Notes: generated by a model from the sequence alone, not told the origin. Shown: positions 29,310-39,174, counted from the stretch's first letter. The stretch is DNA of 43,733 nucleotides from CS1-C013 sp964353745 (GCA_964353745.1 CAYGWD010000006.1:1-43733), one strand, 5' to 3'. A program made the numbers and translations.

Positions 29310-29400
29310 GCCAATTATTTGGAAGAAGGGATTTATATACTTTATAACATAGCTTATAAAAACCAATAGAAATTTAAATCAAAATCCTTATAAGATAACT

Positions 29401-30153
29401 ATGGAAATAAACGAATTTTGTTCCATGCTCAAGGAAAGCAGACAGTTCGACGACATGGAAGTAAGGATTTTAAGAGCAATGCTTATGCTTACTAACAGGG
29501 ATATGGTAAAGGTGGATGCTGCCAAGATTGCACAAGAGGCAGGCATATCCGTAACCAATGCTTACAAATATCTTTATTCCTTGCAAAAGAAAGGTCTTGT
29601 TGAGAGTGGACAGGAAAAGAGCAAGGTTTTCTGGTTGGCTAGATCGACTAACCCGTTCCCGAGGATTCTTAGTTACGTTAGCAAGGATTATCTGAGGTTG
29701 AAGGATTTATTTGCTGGCTTAGAAAAGAAATACGAGGAATACTTGGAAGTGAGAGGAAAGAACATATGGCTTGGCGAGAAGGCGTACGAGCAGTATGAAG
29801 GCGACTTTTCAAACAAGGCTTCTTTACTTTTTGATATCGCTCAAGAAGAGATAATGATAACCACCGATAAGTTTTATGACGACATTGTTCTTTTAGAAGC
29901 AATAAAGAGGGCTGTCGAGAGAGGAATCAAGATAAGAATAATTGCAGCCGAACTTCATCCTGAGACCTTAGCAAAACTAAGGAAGATTGAAATTGAGATG
30001 AGATTGGGAAGGGCTTTGCCATATTTGGTTGTGGTTGACGGAAAGCATGGCATGACTGTTGACGAGAATCAGAAGGGAATCTGGTTCTTGAACTGCAAGA
30101 CGGATTATAAGGATAAGTTCGAGGCATTGTGGGAAAAGGCTCATGTTATTTAA
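29401..30153 (+). CDS. TrmB-family transcriptional regulator
   Basis: 250 residues: a winged helix at about 15-80 (AKIAQEAGISVTNAYKYLYSLQKKGLVES), a short coiled coil at about 95-115, then a phospholipase-D-like effector-binding domain (AIKRAVERGIKIRIIAAE, near 180). This is the TrmB layout, typically a regulator of sugar uptake or central metabolism. The C-terminal maltose-binding domain of long TrmB proteins is absent. TTTAAATC near 29371-29378 places the transcript start at or near the ATG. Ligand and target genes cannot be told from sequence. Confidence 0.88.
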   Translation: MEINEFCSMLKESRQFDDMEVRILRAMLMLTNRDMVKVDAAKIAQEAGISVTNAYKYLYSLQKKGLVESGQEKSKVFWLARSTNPFPRILSYVSKDYLRLKDLFAGLEKKYEEYLEVRGKNIWLGEKAYEQYEGDFSNKASLLFDIAQEEIMITTDKFYDDIVLLEAIKRAVERGIKIRIIAAELHPETLAKLRKIEIEMRLGRALPYLVVVDGKHGMTVDENQKGIWFLNCKTDYKDKFEALWEKAHVI

Positions 30154-30174
30154 TCTGGTTCTCTAATTATAATT

Positions 30175-30822
30175 ATGAAAATAAGGAAAATTCTTTTAAT
30201 AAGACATGCGGAATCTTTAAAAAATTTACGAGATGAGCATGGAGGAGAAGGCGACTCTCTTTCTGAAGAAGGTATAAAACAATGTAACAAGATTAGTGCA
30301 TTTTTATGCAAAGAGAAACTAAAACAAAAAAATACAACTTTATTTTATAGTTCTAATCCTCAAGTAGTTGAAACTGTAGATATAATTAATAAGAAGAATC
30401 ATTATAAACATATTTGCGATAACAAATTAAATGGAATTGATTTAGGAGTTCTTGCTGGCTTATCCCGAGATGAAGCTCTTAAAAAATTTCCAAGTCCGGC
30501 AAAAAGACTCGAGAAATGGAGACAAGGAAAACTCAAAATAGATAAACTTAATATTCCTAAAGGCGAAGATGCTATCAATTTTTATAGACGTATAAAATCA
30601 TTTATTGAAGATAGAATTGTTTTTTGTATAACTTCAAATATAATAATTATTGGGACACAATCTACTTTGATAATGTTTTTAAACTTCTTTATTTTAGGAA
30701 AAAGCTTTAACTTTAGTAAATATAAAAACTATAATTTTGATTGTGGGAGCGTAACTAAAATAATATTTCATAAGAGAAAAGTTTCTATTGAATATTTCAA
30801 TAATACGAGTTTTTTTAAATAA
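30175..30822 (+). CDS. Histidine-phosphatase-like protein, likely inactive
   Basis: 215 residues with the first catalytic block LLIRHAES (H11 would take the phosphate) and the SLSEEG block of the phosphoglycerate-mutase-like superfamily. Other active-site residues look lost: the Arg expected after YSS (SSDLxRA) is V64, the acid of the E-x-x-x-G block is absent (LNGIDLGVLAG), and the second His expected in the ITSN strand is Asn155. It may bind rather than hydrolyse a phospho-ligand, or be decaying, though no frameshift or stop is present. Very AT-rich compared with the regulator upstream, 21 nt away. Confidence 0.75.
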   Translation: MKIRKILLIRHAESLKNLRDEHGGEGDSLSEEGIKQCNKISAFLCKEKLKQKNTTLFYSSNPQVVETVDIINKKNHYKHICDNKLNGIDLGVLAGLSRDEALKKFPSPAKRLEKWRQGKLKIDKLNIPKGEDAINFYRRIKSFIEDRIVFCITSNIIIIGTQSTLIMFLNFFILGKSFNFSKYKNYNFDCGSVTKIIFHKRKVSIEYFNNTSFFK

Positions 30823-30860
30823 TATATATTATTAATTTTAGTAATAATTATTGTGGTTGT

Positions 30861-31643
30861 ATGAAAAAAGAAATGGTAGAGTTTGAAAACCAAGGAGAAA
30901 AAGCTTTTGGAATTTTACGTGTTCCAGATGTAAAAAATCCACCGGCTATAATAATTACTCATGGTTATGGAGGATTTATTTTTGAGAAGAGATATGAACT
31001 CTTAGCTTCAAAATTATGCAAAGCAGGCTATGCTGTTCTCACACTCATATTCAGAGGTTATGATTCCAAAACAGGAAATAAAGATAAAAAACATTTTAAA
31101 AATATAACAATTTCTGGAGAAATGTCTGATTTAAAATTAGCAATTGACTTCTTGTATAAAAAAGGATATGAAAAAATAGGATTTACAGCAGAGTGTTTTG
31201 GTGGTACTATAGCCTTATTACTAAATGACCCTAGGATAAATGCTATTGCTTTTTGGTCTATCAACATTTATACTAAAATTACTTTTGAAAACCTTTATGG
31301 AAGAAAAATAATCAAAGATCTTGAAGAAAAGGGTAGAGCGATTTACATTTCTCGTACTACAGGAGAAAAATTTACTTTAAAAAGAGAACTGTGGAATGAG
31401 GTTAAAAGGAACAGAATCGTTCCTAAAAATAAAATAAAAAAAGTAAAATGCCCAATGCTAATTATTTATGGAGATAATGACAAACTTTTTGATGTTAAAG
31501 TTTTTAAAGAACTATACAAAATTGCTAATAAACCTAAAAAATTAGTAGTGATAAAAGGTGCAGATCATATTTTTTCTAAACCTGAACATTTGAAAGAAAT
31601 GATTAATTCTATAATAGAGTGGTTTGACAAGTGGTTGAAATAG
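30861..31643 (+). CDS. Alpha/beta hydrolase with Cys nucleophile
   Basis: 260 residues with the oxyanion-side HGYGG at 34-38, nucleophile elbow TAECFGG with C112 in place of Ser, acid in YGDNDKLFD (D205 or D207), and H236 in GADHIFS. A Cys-Asp-His triad occurs in dienelactone hydrolases, and the overall pattern (FGILRVP start, prolyl-oligopeptidase-like core) fits small esterases or acyl hydrolases. Cytoplasmic, no signal peptide. Possibly cotranscribed with the upstream histidine-phosphatase-like gene. Substrate unknown. Confidence 0.85.
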   Translation: MKKEMVEFENQGEKAFGILRVPDVKNPPAIIITHGYGGFIFEKRYELLASKLCKAGYAVLTLIFRGYDSKTGNKDKKHFKNITISGEMSDLKLAIDFLYKKGYEKIGFTAECFGGTIALLLNDPRINAIAFWSINIYTKITFENLYGRKIIKDLEEKGRAIYISRTTGEKFTLKRELWNEVKRNRIVPKNKIKKVKCPMLIIYGDNDKLFDVKVFKELYKIANKPKKLVVIKGADHIFSKPEHLKEMINSIIEWFDKWLK

Positions 31644-31646
31644 AAA

Positions 31647-32270
31647 CTAGATTATCTTATTTTTAATCAAGAAATCTTTAACAACCTCAAATATTTTTTG
31701 ATGTCCTTCTGAATTTGGGTGTAATCCGTCTTGCAAAAGTCTTTTGTAATCTGATTTTAAGAATACATTAAAGATTCCTATAAAAATAACACTTTCGTCA
31801 GTGCACGCCTCTTTAATTATGTCCTCATATTTTTTTATATTTTCATTCTTGTAAACTACTCTTTTATCCCAAGGAACAGGTTGCGTTTTGTTTTCATCAA
31901 CAGGATTCAAACCAATAAATATAATTTCTTTTGAATAATTTTTAGCTAGCTTTATTATTTGCGTTATATTCTTTTCAAACTTTTCTGGTTTGACCCAATC
32001 TTCTTTGAACAAAGAAGCTGAGTCATTTGCTCCAATCTGGAACATGAATACAAACCTTTCTTTTCTCTTTCCTTCGAATCTATGATTACTTTCTGATTCA
32101 AACCTCTTCAACAAAGAATCAGTTGTATCTGCGGAAACACTCATGTTGTATATTAAATGTTCTTCTGGATATTTTTTTTCAATAAATTTCCTCAGTCTTT
32201 GAACCCATCCGCCTTCTTCATCCCAAGAGCCATAAGCTATGCTATCCCCGAAAACTAGAAATTTTGCCAT
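31647..32270 (-). CDS. SGNH/GDSL-type esterase or lipase
   Basis: 207 residues with all SGNH blocks: block I FGDSIAYG (S10 nucleophile), block III GAND (N82), and block V DGLHP (D181, H184). The family deacylates lipids, glycans or small esters. No signal peptide, so cytoplasmic or for internal substrates. It converges with the alpha/beta hydrolase, with 3 nt between the stops, and is divergent from the PP2C gene. Confidence 0.9.
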   Translation of the reverse strand: MAKFLVFGDSIAYGSWDEEGGWVQRLRKFIEKKYPEEHLIYNMSVSADTTDSLLKRFESESNHRFEGKRKERFVFMFQIGANDSASLFKEDWVKPEKFEKNITQIIKLAKNYSKEIIFIGLNPVDENKTQPVPWDKRVVYKNENIKKYEDIIKEACTDESVIFIGIFNVFLKSDYKRLLQDGLHPNSEGHQKIFEVVKDFLIKNKII

Positions 32271-32317
32271 AAATATAATTATATTTAATATAATAAAACA
32301 ATATAATCAGTGATTTA

Positions 32318-33163
32318 ATGAAATTTTCAGTAGAAAGTATCTACAGCAAAGGTATATCTAAAGTCAATGAAGATGAAATTTTAACAAAAAATAATTCATT
32401 TGGAGTTTTCGATGGTGCAAGCAGCTTGGTTAAATTCTTGAGTAAAAATGGAAAAACTGGAGGAAAGATTGCAGCGGAAATTGCGAAGAAAACCTTTTCA
32501 AAGGATGACAACTCTCTAAAAAACCTGGCCATTAAGGCAAACAACATAATAAGAGAAAAAATGAAGTCAAACAAAATTAATATTAATAAAAAAGAAGCTT
32601 TGTGGTCTACAAGTGCTGCAGTTATAAGAATAAAAAAAGATTATGCAGAGTTCTTTCAAATTGGTGACAGTTTAATCCTAGTCGTAAAAAACGGCAAGCC
32701 AACAATTGTAACAAAATATTATGATCATGATATAGAAACGATGATAAAATGGAAGAAGTTAGCAGACAAGAAAGAGAATAACATAAGTGAAAAGCTACGT
32801 GAACAAAAAATAAAAATCAGAAGAAGGGTTAACATACGTTACGGTGATTTAAACGGAGAAAAAGACGCTATAAAATTTTTCAATATCGGAAAATTTAAAC
32901 TAAAAAACATAGAATCTATAATACTTTTTACTGATGGTTTACTCTTACCTAAGAAAGATCCTCAAGAAAAAGAAGACTGGAATAAATTTGCAAGTACATA
33001 CAATAAATTAGGTCTAAAGGGTCTGCTTAATTACGTGCGTTCTATTGAAAACACAGACCCTAATTGTTTCCTATATCCAAGATTTAAAAAGCATGATGAT
33101 ATCGCAGCGATTGCTATAAAAATAATTAATAGTCCTAGGAATAATAATTATCATGAAATATGA
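32318..33163 (+). CDS. PP2C-family protein phosphatase
   Basis: 281 residues with the PP2C metal-site motifs: VNEDE (E18-D19 region), FGVFDGASS (D32, G33), the central strand block WSTSAAVIRI...AEFFQIGDS, FTDGLL (D206) and KHDDIAAIAI (D260, D261). It removes phosphate from Ser/Thr of proteins using Mn or Mg. No kinase gene is adjacent. The last 11 nt overlap the start of the small HExxH gene, suggesting coupled translation and a joint role. Confidence 0.88.
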   Translation: MKFSVESIYSKGISKVNEDEILTKNNSFGVFDGASSLVKFLSKNGKTGGKIAAEIAKKTFSKDDNSLKNLAIKANNIIREKMKSNKININKKEALWSTSAAVIRIKKDYAEFFQIGDSLILVVKNGKPTIVTKYYDHDIETMIKWKKLADKKENNISEKLREQKIKIRRRVNIRYGDLNGEKDAIKFFNIGKFKLKNIESIILFTDGLLLPKKDPQEKEDWNKFASTYNKLGLKGLLNYVRSIENTDPNCFLYPRFKKHDDIAAIAIKIINSPRNNNYHEI

Positions 33164-33521
33164 GACTGATTTTGAAACCATGGAAATAGCAAAGGATGTT
33201 ATAACAAAACTGAATCTTACTCACGTAAACATCGAGAAGCTTATTTGTGTAAGGAGCCATGGCTCAAAGAGTAGGAGAACAGTAGCCAGGATACATGGCT
33301 TGCCAAAAATAATGCAGCTCGCCATGAACACCAAGGCTTTCTACGTTATCGAAATAATATCTGAGAACTTTGATAAGTTCAGCCAAAATGATAAAATAAA
33401 GACAATAATACATGAGTTAATGCACATACCTAAGAATTTTGGCGGAGGATTTAGACAGCATAGGCCATACGTCACCAGTAAAACTGTTGAGAACGCTTTC
33501 AAAGAATATATGAGCTTATAG
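33153..33521 (+). CDS. Small putative zinc metallopeptidase (HExxH)
   Basis: 122 residues with H87-E88-L-M-H91 followed by IPKNFGGGFRQHRPYVT, where H103 may be the third zinc ligand. This pattern resembles the small putative metallopeptidases found in archaea and phages. An N-terminal alpha/beta part contains VRSHGSKSRRTVARIHG. No signal peptide, so it would act in the cytoplasm. Its codon use looks richer in G/C than that of the PP2C gene it overlaps by 11 nt. The motif is clear, the biology is not known. Confidence 0.75.
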   Translation: MKYETDFETMEIAKDVITKLNLTHVNIEKLICVRSHGSKSRRTVARIHGLPKIMQLAMNTKAFYVIEIISENFDKFSQNDKIKTIIHELMHIPKNFGGGFRQHRPYVTSKTVENAFKEYMSL

Positions 33522-33548
33522 CTTAAATGCATTCTATTATTGTAAAGA

Positions 33549-36431
33549 TTAGCTTATACCATTTTGATAATGCTGCATTACTTCTTGTGGCGTTAATGGT
33601 TTATTATATATTGCAAATTCATCTATCATTCCGTAAAAAGGATCCTCAAATCCTGAAGTTCCCCAGTATAAAGAGCTTATGGCAAATCCGTTTTTCATTT
33701 TCATTTGTCTATTATAAGTACTTGATATAATTGCTGTCCCATTTCTGTAGATAGTCTGTTTTCCTGTAGAAACATTATAGGTCATGGCAAAATGAGTCCA
33801 GGAATTATAGCTCCAGCTGCTGGCTCCTAAGCCACCTCCATAGTTTACTCCGTCTCCAAGGAAGCAATTAAAGGATGTAGAACCGCTGTCAATATAACAG
33901 GTACTGAATGCGTTTGAAGAGAAAGGCCTTTGTCTTGTGCTTGATTGTTTCATGTTAAACCAGAATTCAACGCTGAACCCTTTCGAAAAATTTCCAAAAT
34001 TATTTATGATTACTCGGTCATCTATTCCATCGAATGATAGACAATTTCCATGTACACAACCAGTAGTCCATGTAGGATTTCCTACAAGGGTTCCGGTATG
34101 TTCATAACTAGAATTGTCTGTTGCAGTAGAACCAGAGCTCTCATCGAACTTCCAATAACCAAGCATTCCTATGGGGCAGTCTAGGGGGCAGTAATACAGG
34201 TCGGTGTCATCAATTTCAGCGTCCTCACAAATATTATTTCCACATAGAGGAACAGGAGTAGGCGTAATTATTGTGTTCAACATCTTGGTTGAATCATCAT
34301 AGAACCATGAGTTGTTCTTTAAGTTTGCTAGAGATGATACGTTTTTAATCAGTGTGCTGTTCTGTGAAATCCTTGATGGCATGCCGTTGCTTTGAATTTG
34401 CACCATTTTGGGATCTGCAATATTGAAGGTAATTGTTATATTCTTCTCATTTCCTGTAACAGATTTTATCATATTGTAGATGTCTGAGTTGATGACATCC
34501 ACAGAAAGTATTTTAATATAATAGCTTGGCAGGAAATTGGTTAGATTATACTGTATGTCATACGTTCCAGGTAAAAGTGAAATAGCATAGTTTCCACTGG
34601 AGTCTGTCTGATTTGATGTTATCAAGTTATTCCCTTGGTAAGCTATCACTGTCCCTTGAATCGCACTCGTGTTGTTTGTCAGGCTTCCGTATACCTTGTA
34701 TCTTATCTTGTTAAGGACTACATCATCATTTACGTATGTCCTGTTCTCTAGGAAGCTAAAGCTTGAAGAATTTGCTACATAGCCTGGTTTTGTTATTATC
34801 AGGCTACAAGAGCTGGGAGCATATGAGAACATTTTTATCAGATAGCCGCCGGTCGAATTTGTGGTGTCCGTATAGGAGTCGCAGGTAACGCTTGCACCCG
34901 TTATAGGCAATCCGGTGTCATAGTCTTTGACAGTTCCGGTTATGTTTATAGAATAGATAAGCGATCCTATCGAGAAGTTATATATTTTGCTTGACAGCAA
35001 TTCAAAATTATCACCGCTCTGGACGCGATAATAGTATATTATGCCCTTCTGTAAGCCTGTTAGTGTTATGCTGTGTTCAGTGACGTTTGAACTGTCAGAA
35101 CTTGTTTTTCCTGTCACATGTTCCATGTCTAAATAATTTAAACGAGTTGTAATCTTTTTAACTGCTACGAAAAGTTGCGAGGTGTTGTATTCGACTGTAC
35201 TGTTTGTAGGCAGAGTTGTCGACCATTTCACTGACACGGAGGTATCATCAATATTTTCAACTCGGACATTACTTAGTGAGAAAGTATCAAACCAACCGTT
35301 GGGGTTAGTTTCGTTAATTTTGTTGAGGTATGTTCTTATATCAGTCAGAGCATCTCCCGTATTGCCTTGGCCAGGTCCTCCGTATCTCCATATTAAAAAT
35401 CCATCCGAAACGTTCCTCGTATAACTTATTTGAGAACTGAAAATATCAGTTGTTGGATAACCGCTGCCGACATTGCATCCTGGATCGTCACAAAGAAATG
35501 GAGCAAAAGGTATCTTGCCTTCAGGTCCGCCAGTGAAATAGTTAATATCCATTGTGGAAAAATCTTTGAGCCTTTGTATATCTCCTGTGTATATCATCGG
35601 GTTAACAAAGTCCAAGTAGCCTTTTGATATCCAGTCTGCAGGATCCTGTCCTATGCCGTATCGTAGACCGTCTCCTGGAAGTCCGTACCAATAGGTATAG
35701 ACTGAAGCAGAGAATTCCAAGTTTGGTTTGTAAGCTAGAGCCCATTCACGAACGTCTTTGACAAGGTTTGTTACAGGGATGATTCTCCATTCTCTGAAGT
35801 CATACTCTCTGGTACCGTATCGTTTGAATGGATCTGGCCAGTCTGTTATAGGAGCCTTTCCTTGATCAGATAACCATTGAGCAAATTGGGCTTTGCATTC
35901 ATCGCTAAAGGATATGTCAGCATTTTCATCGTATCTTATATAGTCAAAGTTTATGCCATCTATATCGAAATCTCGGGCCATTTCGATTGTTATATTTTTT
36001 ATTGTTTCTCTCGTTAAATTTTTGCACGGATCGTACCATTGATAAGTATTTCCAGAAGAATCAACCGCTTTCATTCCCTCTACTGTTGATCCTCCGAGCA
36101 TACCGAAAAGTATGTGGGCTTCCATCCCATACTTATGGCAGGCATTGATTGATTGATTAATGCAGATCTTCAAGTCAGTCCAGTTGGTATAGGCTGGAGA
36201 TAGTACGCTGCTGCTTATAGGGATCATGCATACGTTGAATTTATAGCTGGTTAATGTTTGAGCTATGAGATCCCAGTCAATGCTTGTTCTATCGCTAATG
36301 CCGCATATTCTGTGAAAGAATGCCACCCTTATCTCGCTTGTATTAGAAATGTTAGTAGCTAAAGATGTTCTTACGAATAATGAGATAAACAATATTAATG
36401 TCAATGAAAAGAATATTTTGTTCATATTCAT
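33549..36431 (-). CDS. Secreted glycosidase-like protein with FN3, repeat and LamG domains
   Basis: 960 residues. A signal peptide at about 1-25 leads to a TIM-barrel-like domain at about 33-380 resembling the GHL10/DUF4015 glycosyl-hydrolase-like group, with FDIDGINFDYIRY near 154 marking a likely acidic active-site strand. Next come an FN3-like domain (about 393-490), two carboxypeptidase-regulatory-like beta domains (about 497-580, 585-660), a Cys motif CGNNICEDAE...YYCPLDC (about 745-768), and a C-terminal LamG/concanavalin-like domain (about 770-955). Sequons are frequent. It probably binds and cuts extracellular polysaccharide. It starts 26 nt after the leuS stop on the same strand and may be cotranscribed. 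Confidence 0.85.
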   Translation of the reverse strand: MNMNKIFFSLTLILFISLFVRTSLATNISNTSEIRVAFFHRICGISDRTSIDWDLIAQTLTSYKFNVCMIPISSSVLSPAYTNWTDLKICINQSINACHKYGMEAHILFGMLGGSTVEGMKAVDSSGNTYQWYDPCKNLTRETIKNITIEMARDFDIDGINFDYIRYDENADISFSDECKAQFAQWLSDQGKAPITDWPDPFKRYGTREYDFREWRIIPVTNLVKDVREWALAYKPNLEFSASVYTYWYGLPGDGLRYGIGQDPADWISKGYLDFVNPMIYTGDIQRLKDFSTMDINYFTGGPEGKIPFAPFLCDDPGCNVGSGYPTTDIFSSQISYTRNVSDGFLIWRYGGPGQGNTGDALTDIRTYLNKINETNPNGWFDTFSLSNVRVENIDDTSVSVKWSTTLPTNSTVEYNTSQLFVAVKKITTRLNYLDMEHVTGKTSSDSSNVTEHSITLTGLQKGIIYYYRVQSGDNFELLSSKIYNFSIGSLIYSINITGTVKDYDTGLPITGASVTCDSYTDTTNSTGGYLIKMFSYAPSSCSLIITKPGYVANSSSFSFLENRTYVNDDVVLNKIRYKVYGSLTNNTSAIQGTVIAYQGNNLITSNQTDSSGNYAISLLPGTYDIQYNLTNFLPSYYIKILSVDVINSDIYNMIKSVTGNEKNITITFNIADPKMVQIQSNGMPSRISQNSTLIKNVSSLANLKNNSWFYDDSTKMLNTIITPTPVPLCGNNICEDAEIDDTDLYYCPLDCPIGMLGYWKFDESSGSTATDNSSYEHTGTLVGNPTWTTGCVHGNCLSFDGIDDRVIINNFGNFSKGFSVEFWFNMKQSSTRQRPFSSNAFSTCYIDSGSTSFNCFLGDGVNYGGGLGASSWSYNSWTHFAMTYNVSTGKQTIYRNGTAIISSTYNRQMKMKNGFAISSLYWGTSGFEDPFYGMIDEFAIYNKPLTPQEVMQHYQNGIS

Positions 36432-36456
36432 AATTTAGAAATTCCTGATTATATAC

Positions 36457-39174
36457 CTACTCTATAAGTATCCCAGGCTTCTCAGGCTCTGCTACCAGAG
36501 CTTTGGGATGATTTACTTTCTCAGCGGAGACAATCTCTATTTTGCAATTCAATTCCTTTTCAATAAAGTCTTTTGACTCTTCCAAGTGTTTTAGCTCGTG
36601 ACCTTTTAGGAACTTTTCTTCCAAAGGTTTTCTCTTCTGCAATCTAGCATAATAGCCGGATACCTCTTTTTCCAAGCCCCTGTAATTTTTAATAATCTCC
36701 TTCAACTCCTTTCCTTCCAAGGCAGCATCAAAGACTGCATGCTTCCATCCTGGCGCAACGAATATTGTTATCTTCTTTGGTTTATCAATGTTAGACAGCC
36801 TTTTGATCTCTACCACGTCTTTCAGCAATCTGCTTATCAATTCCTCTCCGGCTTCTATTCTCATGTTAATGGCTTTAGTATCAACTTCAGGCCAATCTTC
36901 CGAAACTACAGAGCTTTTGTTTCCAAGTTCATGCCAGAATTCTTCGCACAGATGCGGTATGAACGGTGCCAGCAATCTCAACCATCTTGAAACGATGTCA
37001 GGATTATACTTTTCGGTTCTCTTCCTGTAATAACCTATGTCATTCAGTATCGAGAAGAAGGCAGAGTTGATTGCCTTTTTGATTTCATTTCTGTCCATTG
37101 CATTTGTAGCCTCTTCTATCACTCTGTTTATTCTAGACTCTATCCACTTGTCGATCAATTCCTTCTCTTTCTTGGGTTTGCTCTTTATAATTTCCTTTAT
37201 AACTTTGGAGAATGTTTCTAAATGCTTTTTATAAATTTCGCATTCCTCATTCTTCCAGTCAAAGTCTTCCCATTGGTTTGCTCCGTGAGTCATGTAGATT
37301 CTCAGTGTGTCAGCCCCATAGAGTTTTATCGCATCGTTCCAGAACACGACGTTCCCAAGGTGTTTTGATAATTTCTTACCGTAGGATATGAGATGCCAAT
37401 TAACAAAAATTCCTTGAGGCCATAGGTTCTTTGGGAATATTGCCACGTGATTAAATATGAACAAAGGAAAGTGGGCTGCCTTGTGTTCCTTACCGCCGGA
37501 ATTCAAATCCAACGGATACCAGTACGAAAAATCTTTTCTTATTTCTTCCCATATAGTCTTCTTTGCTTTGCCATTACCCAGGAAGACGTAATCAAAAAAC
37601 TCGTCTGTCAAATCTTCCAGTTTTATTTTTCCCTCATTGAAATACTTCGAGATAATGTAGAAGGACATGTATATGGTTGAATCGGACAATGCTTCGATAA
37701 TCCAGCCTTCCTCGAATGGAAACTTTGTTCCCAAGCCTCTTTTTCTTACGCAGGGCCTTTCTGCCAACCAATCGATTATAGCAGGAAGTTCCTTCTTGTA
37801 TTGCGGTGGATATATGTTCATCTCCTCTATACATTGTTTTGCCACATCTTTCCATTTCATGTTATCATAATCAATGAACCACTGGCCTTTAACGACCTTT
37901 ACGATAATCTCTGCCCCGCATCTGCAATAAATAGGTTTGACAGATAGTTCATAGGTCATGTCAGCATTACCACTTTCCATCAACCACTTTTCAACTTCCT
38001 TCTTCGCCTTTGATACTTCCATTCCTCCGAACTTTGGAACAGAGCTCAGCATTTTTCCACCGAATTCTATCTTATATAGTTCGTTGGTTATCTCTTCTAT
38101 CCTCGGGTCATTTGTGTATTTTACGCCATACTTCTCCAACAACTCGCCTGCCGGTGCTGCTCCGAAACCTTTTGTTTCAACAACCTGTATAGGTTTTATT
38201 TCAGGAGCCACTTTCTTGAGATAAATATAATCAAACGGGTCATGCGATGGAACGCTCATCACGATTCCTGTCGCCTCGTTTACGTCAACAAACTCTCCTG
38301 GAAGAATGGGAACCTCTTTATTGTTTGCAGGATTTACAACCTTGGTATTCAACAACTCCTGGCCTGCCAACTCTTTCTCTATCTCAACCTTCTTTCCAAA
38401 TTGTTTCAACTTCTTTACAGATTTTTCAGATACGATCCATGTCTCGTTGTCAACTTTTGCTCTTGCATACCTCTCGTTCGGATTTATCCAGATATTGGTA
38501 ACACCGAATACTGTTTCAGGCCTTAGCGTCGCTGCTGGCAAAACCACATCGCCTAGCCTAAATTTAATTATGACGTAATCCTTTATCTGAGCCCCCTTCC
38601 ATTCTTTTATGTCCATCTCAGCAGGATCAAGACTGACAGGACTGTTGCAGTCAGGGCACCATGCCAACCTATAATCTTTCTGTATCAGATAACCGGCATT
38701 TCTTAGTTTCTTGAACTGCCATTGTATGAATTTATTATATTGCGGATCAATGGTTGAGACAACTGGTCTGTAATCCAAAGATAGACCAATTCTTTTGAAA
38801 GCCTTTATCATATTCTTCTCAAGATACTTCTCGACGTCTAAAGGATTTTTAAACTTGGCAGCGTCCTTAGGTTCTATTCCATACTTCTCTGCATTCTTTA
38901 AGTCCTTCGACACGTCTGTCAATATGGTCTGGCAGTGGACGCCTGTAGCATGGAAACCTAGTGGGAAGAATACATTGAAACCTTTCATTCTCTTGTATCT
39001 TGCAATGATATCAGGTATGACGTAAGACCTTGCGTGGCCTACGTGCAATGTGCCTGACACTGTCGGATAAGCGAAGACCATGAAGAACTTGTTCTTTTTG
39101 CTAGTCTCTGCTTCGAATATCTTATCCTCTTCCCACTTCTTCTCCCATTTATTTTCAATGTCCTCTGTTTTCAT
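36457..39174 (-). CDS. leuS: Leucyl-tRNA synthetase
   Basis: About 905 residues of archaeal LeuRS: HIGH box as HVGH (near 44-47), CP1 editing domain with TLRPETVFGVTN near 220, zinc-like CPDCNSP block, and the second class-I signature as KKLSKHLGN instead of KMSKS. I chose ATG at 39174 over the GTG at 39186, because the TATA-like box at 39203-39214 puts the transcript start about 39182, downstream of the GTG. The enzyme charges tRNA-Leu and hydrolyses misacylated products. Confidence 0.97.
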   Translation of the reverse strand: MKTEDIENKWEKKWEEDKIFEAETSKKNKFFMVFAYPTVSGTLHVGHARSYVIPDIIARYKRMKGFNVFFPLGFHATGVHCQTILTDVSKDLKNAEKYGIEPKDAAKFKNPLDVEKYLEKNMIKAFKRIGLSLDYRPVVSTIDPQYNKFIQWQFKKLRNAGYLIQKDYRLAWCPDCNSPVSLDPAEMDIKEWKGAQIKDYVIIKFRLGDVVLPAATLRPETVFGVTNIWINPNERYARAKVDNETWIVSEKSVKKLKQFGKKVEIEKELAGQELLNTKVVNPANNKEVPILPGEFVDVNEATGIVMSVPSHDPFDYIYLKKVAPEIKPIQVVETKGFGAAPAGELLEKYGVKYTNDPRIEEITNELYKIEFGGKMLSSVPKFGGMEVSKAKKEVEKWLMESGNADMTYELSVKPIYCRCGAEIIVKVVKGQWFIDYDNMKWKDVAKQCIEEMNIYPPQYKKELPAIIDWLAERPCVRKRGLGTKFPFEEGWIIEALSDSTIYMSFYIISKYFNEGKIKLEDLTDEFFDYVFLGNGKAKKTIWEEIRKDFSYWYPLDLNSGGKEHKAAHFPLFIFNHVAIFPKNLWPQGIFVNWHLISYGKKLSKHLGNVVFWNDAIKLYGADTLRIYMTHGANQWEDFDWKNEECEIYKKHLETFSKVIKEIIKSKPKKEKELIDKWIESRINRVIEEATNAMDRNEIKKAINSAFFSILNDIGYYRKRTEKYNPDIVSRWLRLLAPFIPHLCEEFWHELGNKSSVVSEDWPEVDTKAINMRIEAGEELISRLLKDVVEIKRLSNIDKPKKITIFVAPGWKHAVFDAALEGKELKEIIKNYRGLEKEVSGYYARLQKRKPLEEKFLKGHELKHLEESKDFIEKELNCKIEIVSAEKVNHPKALVAEPEKPGILIE

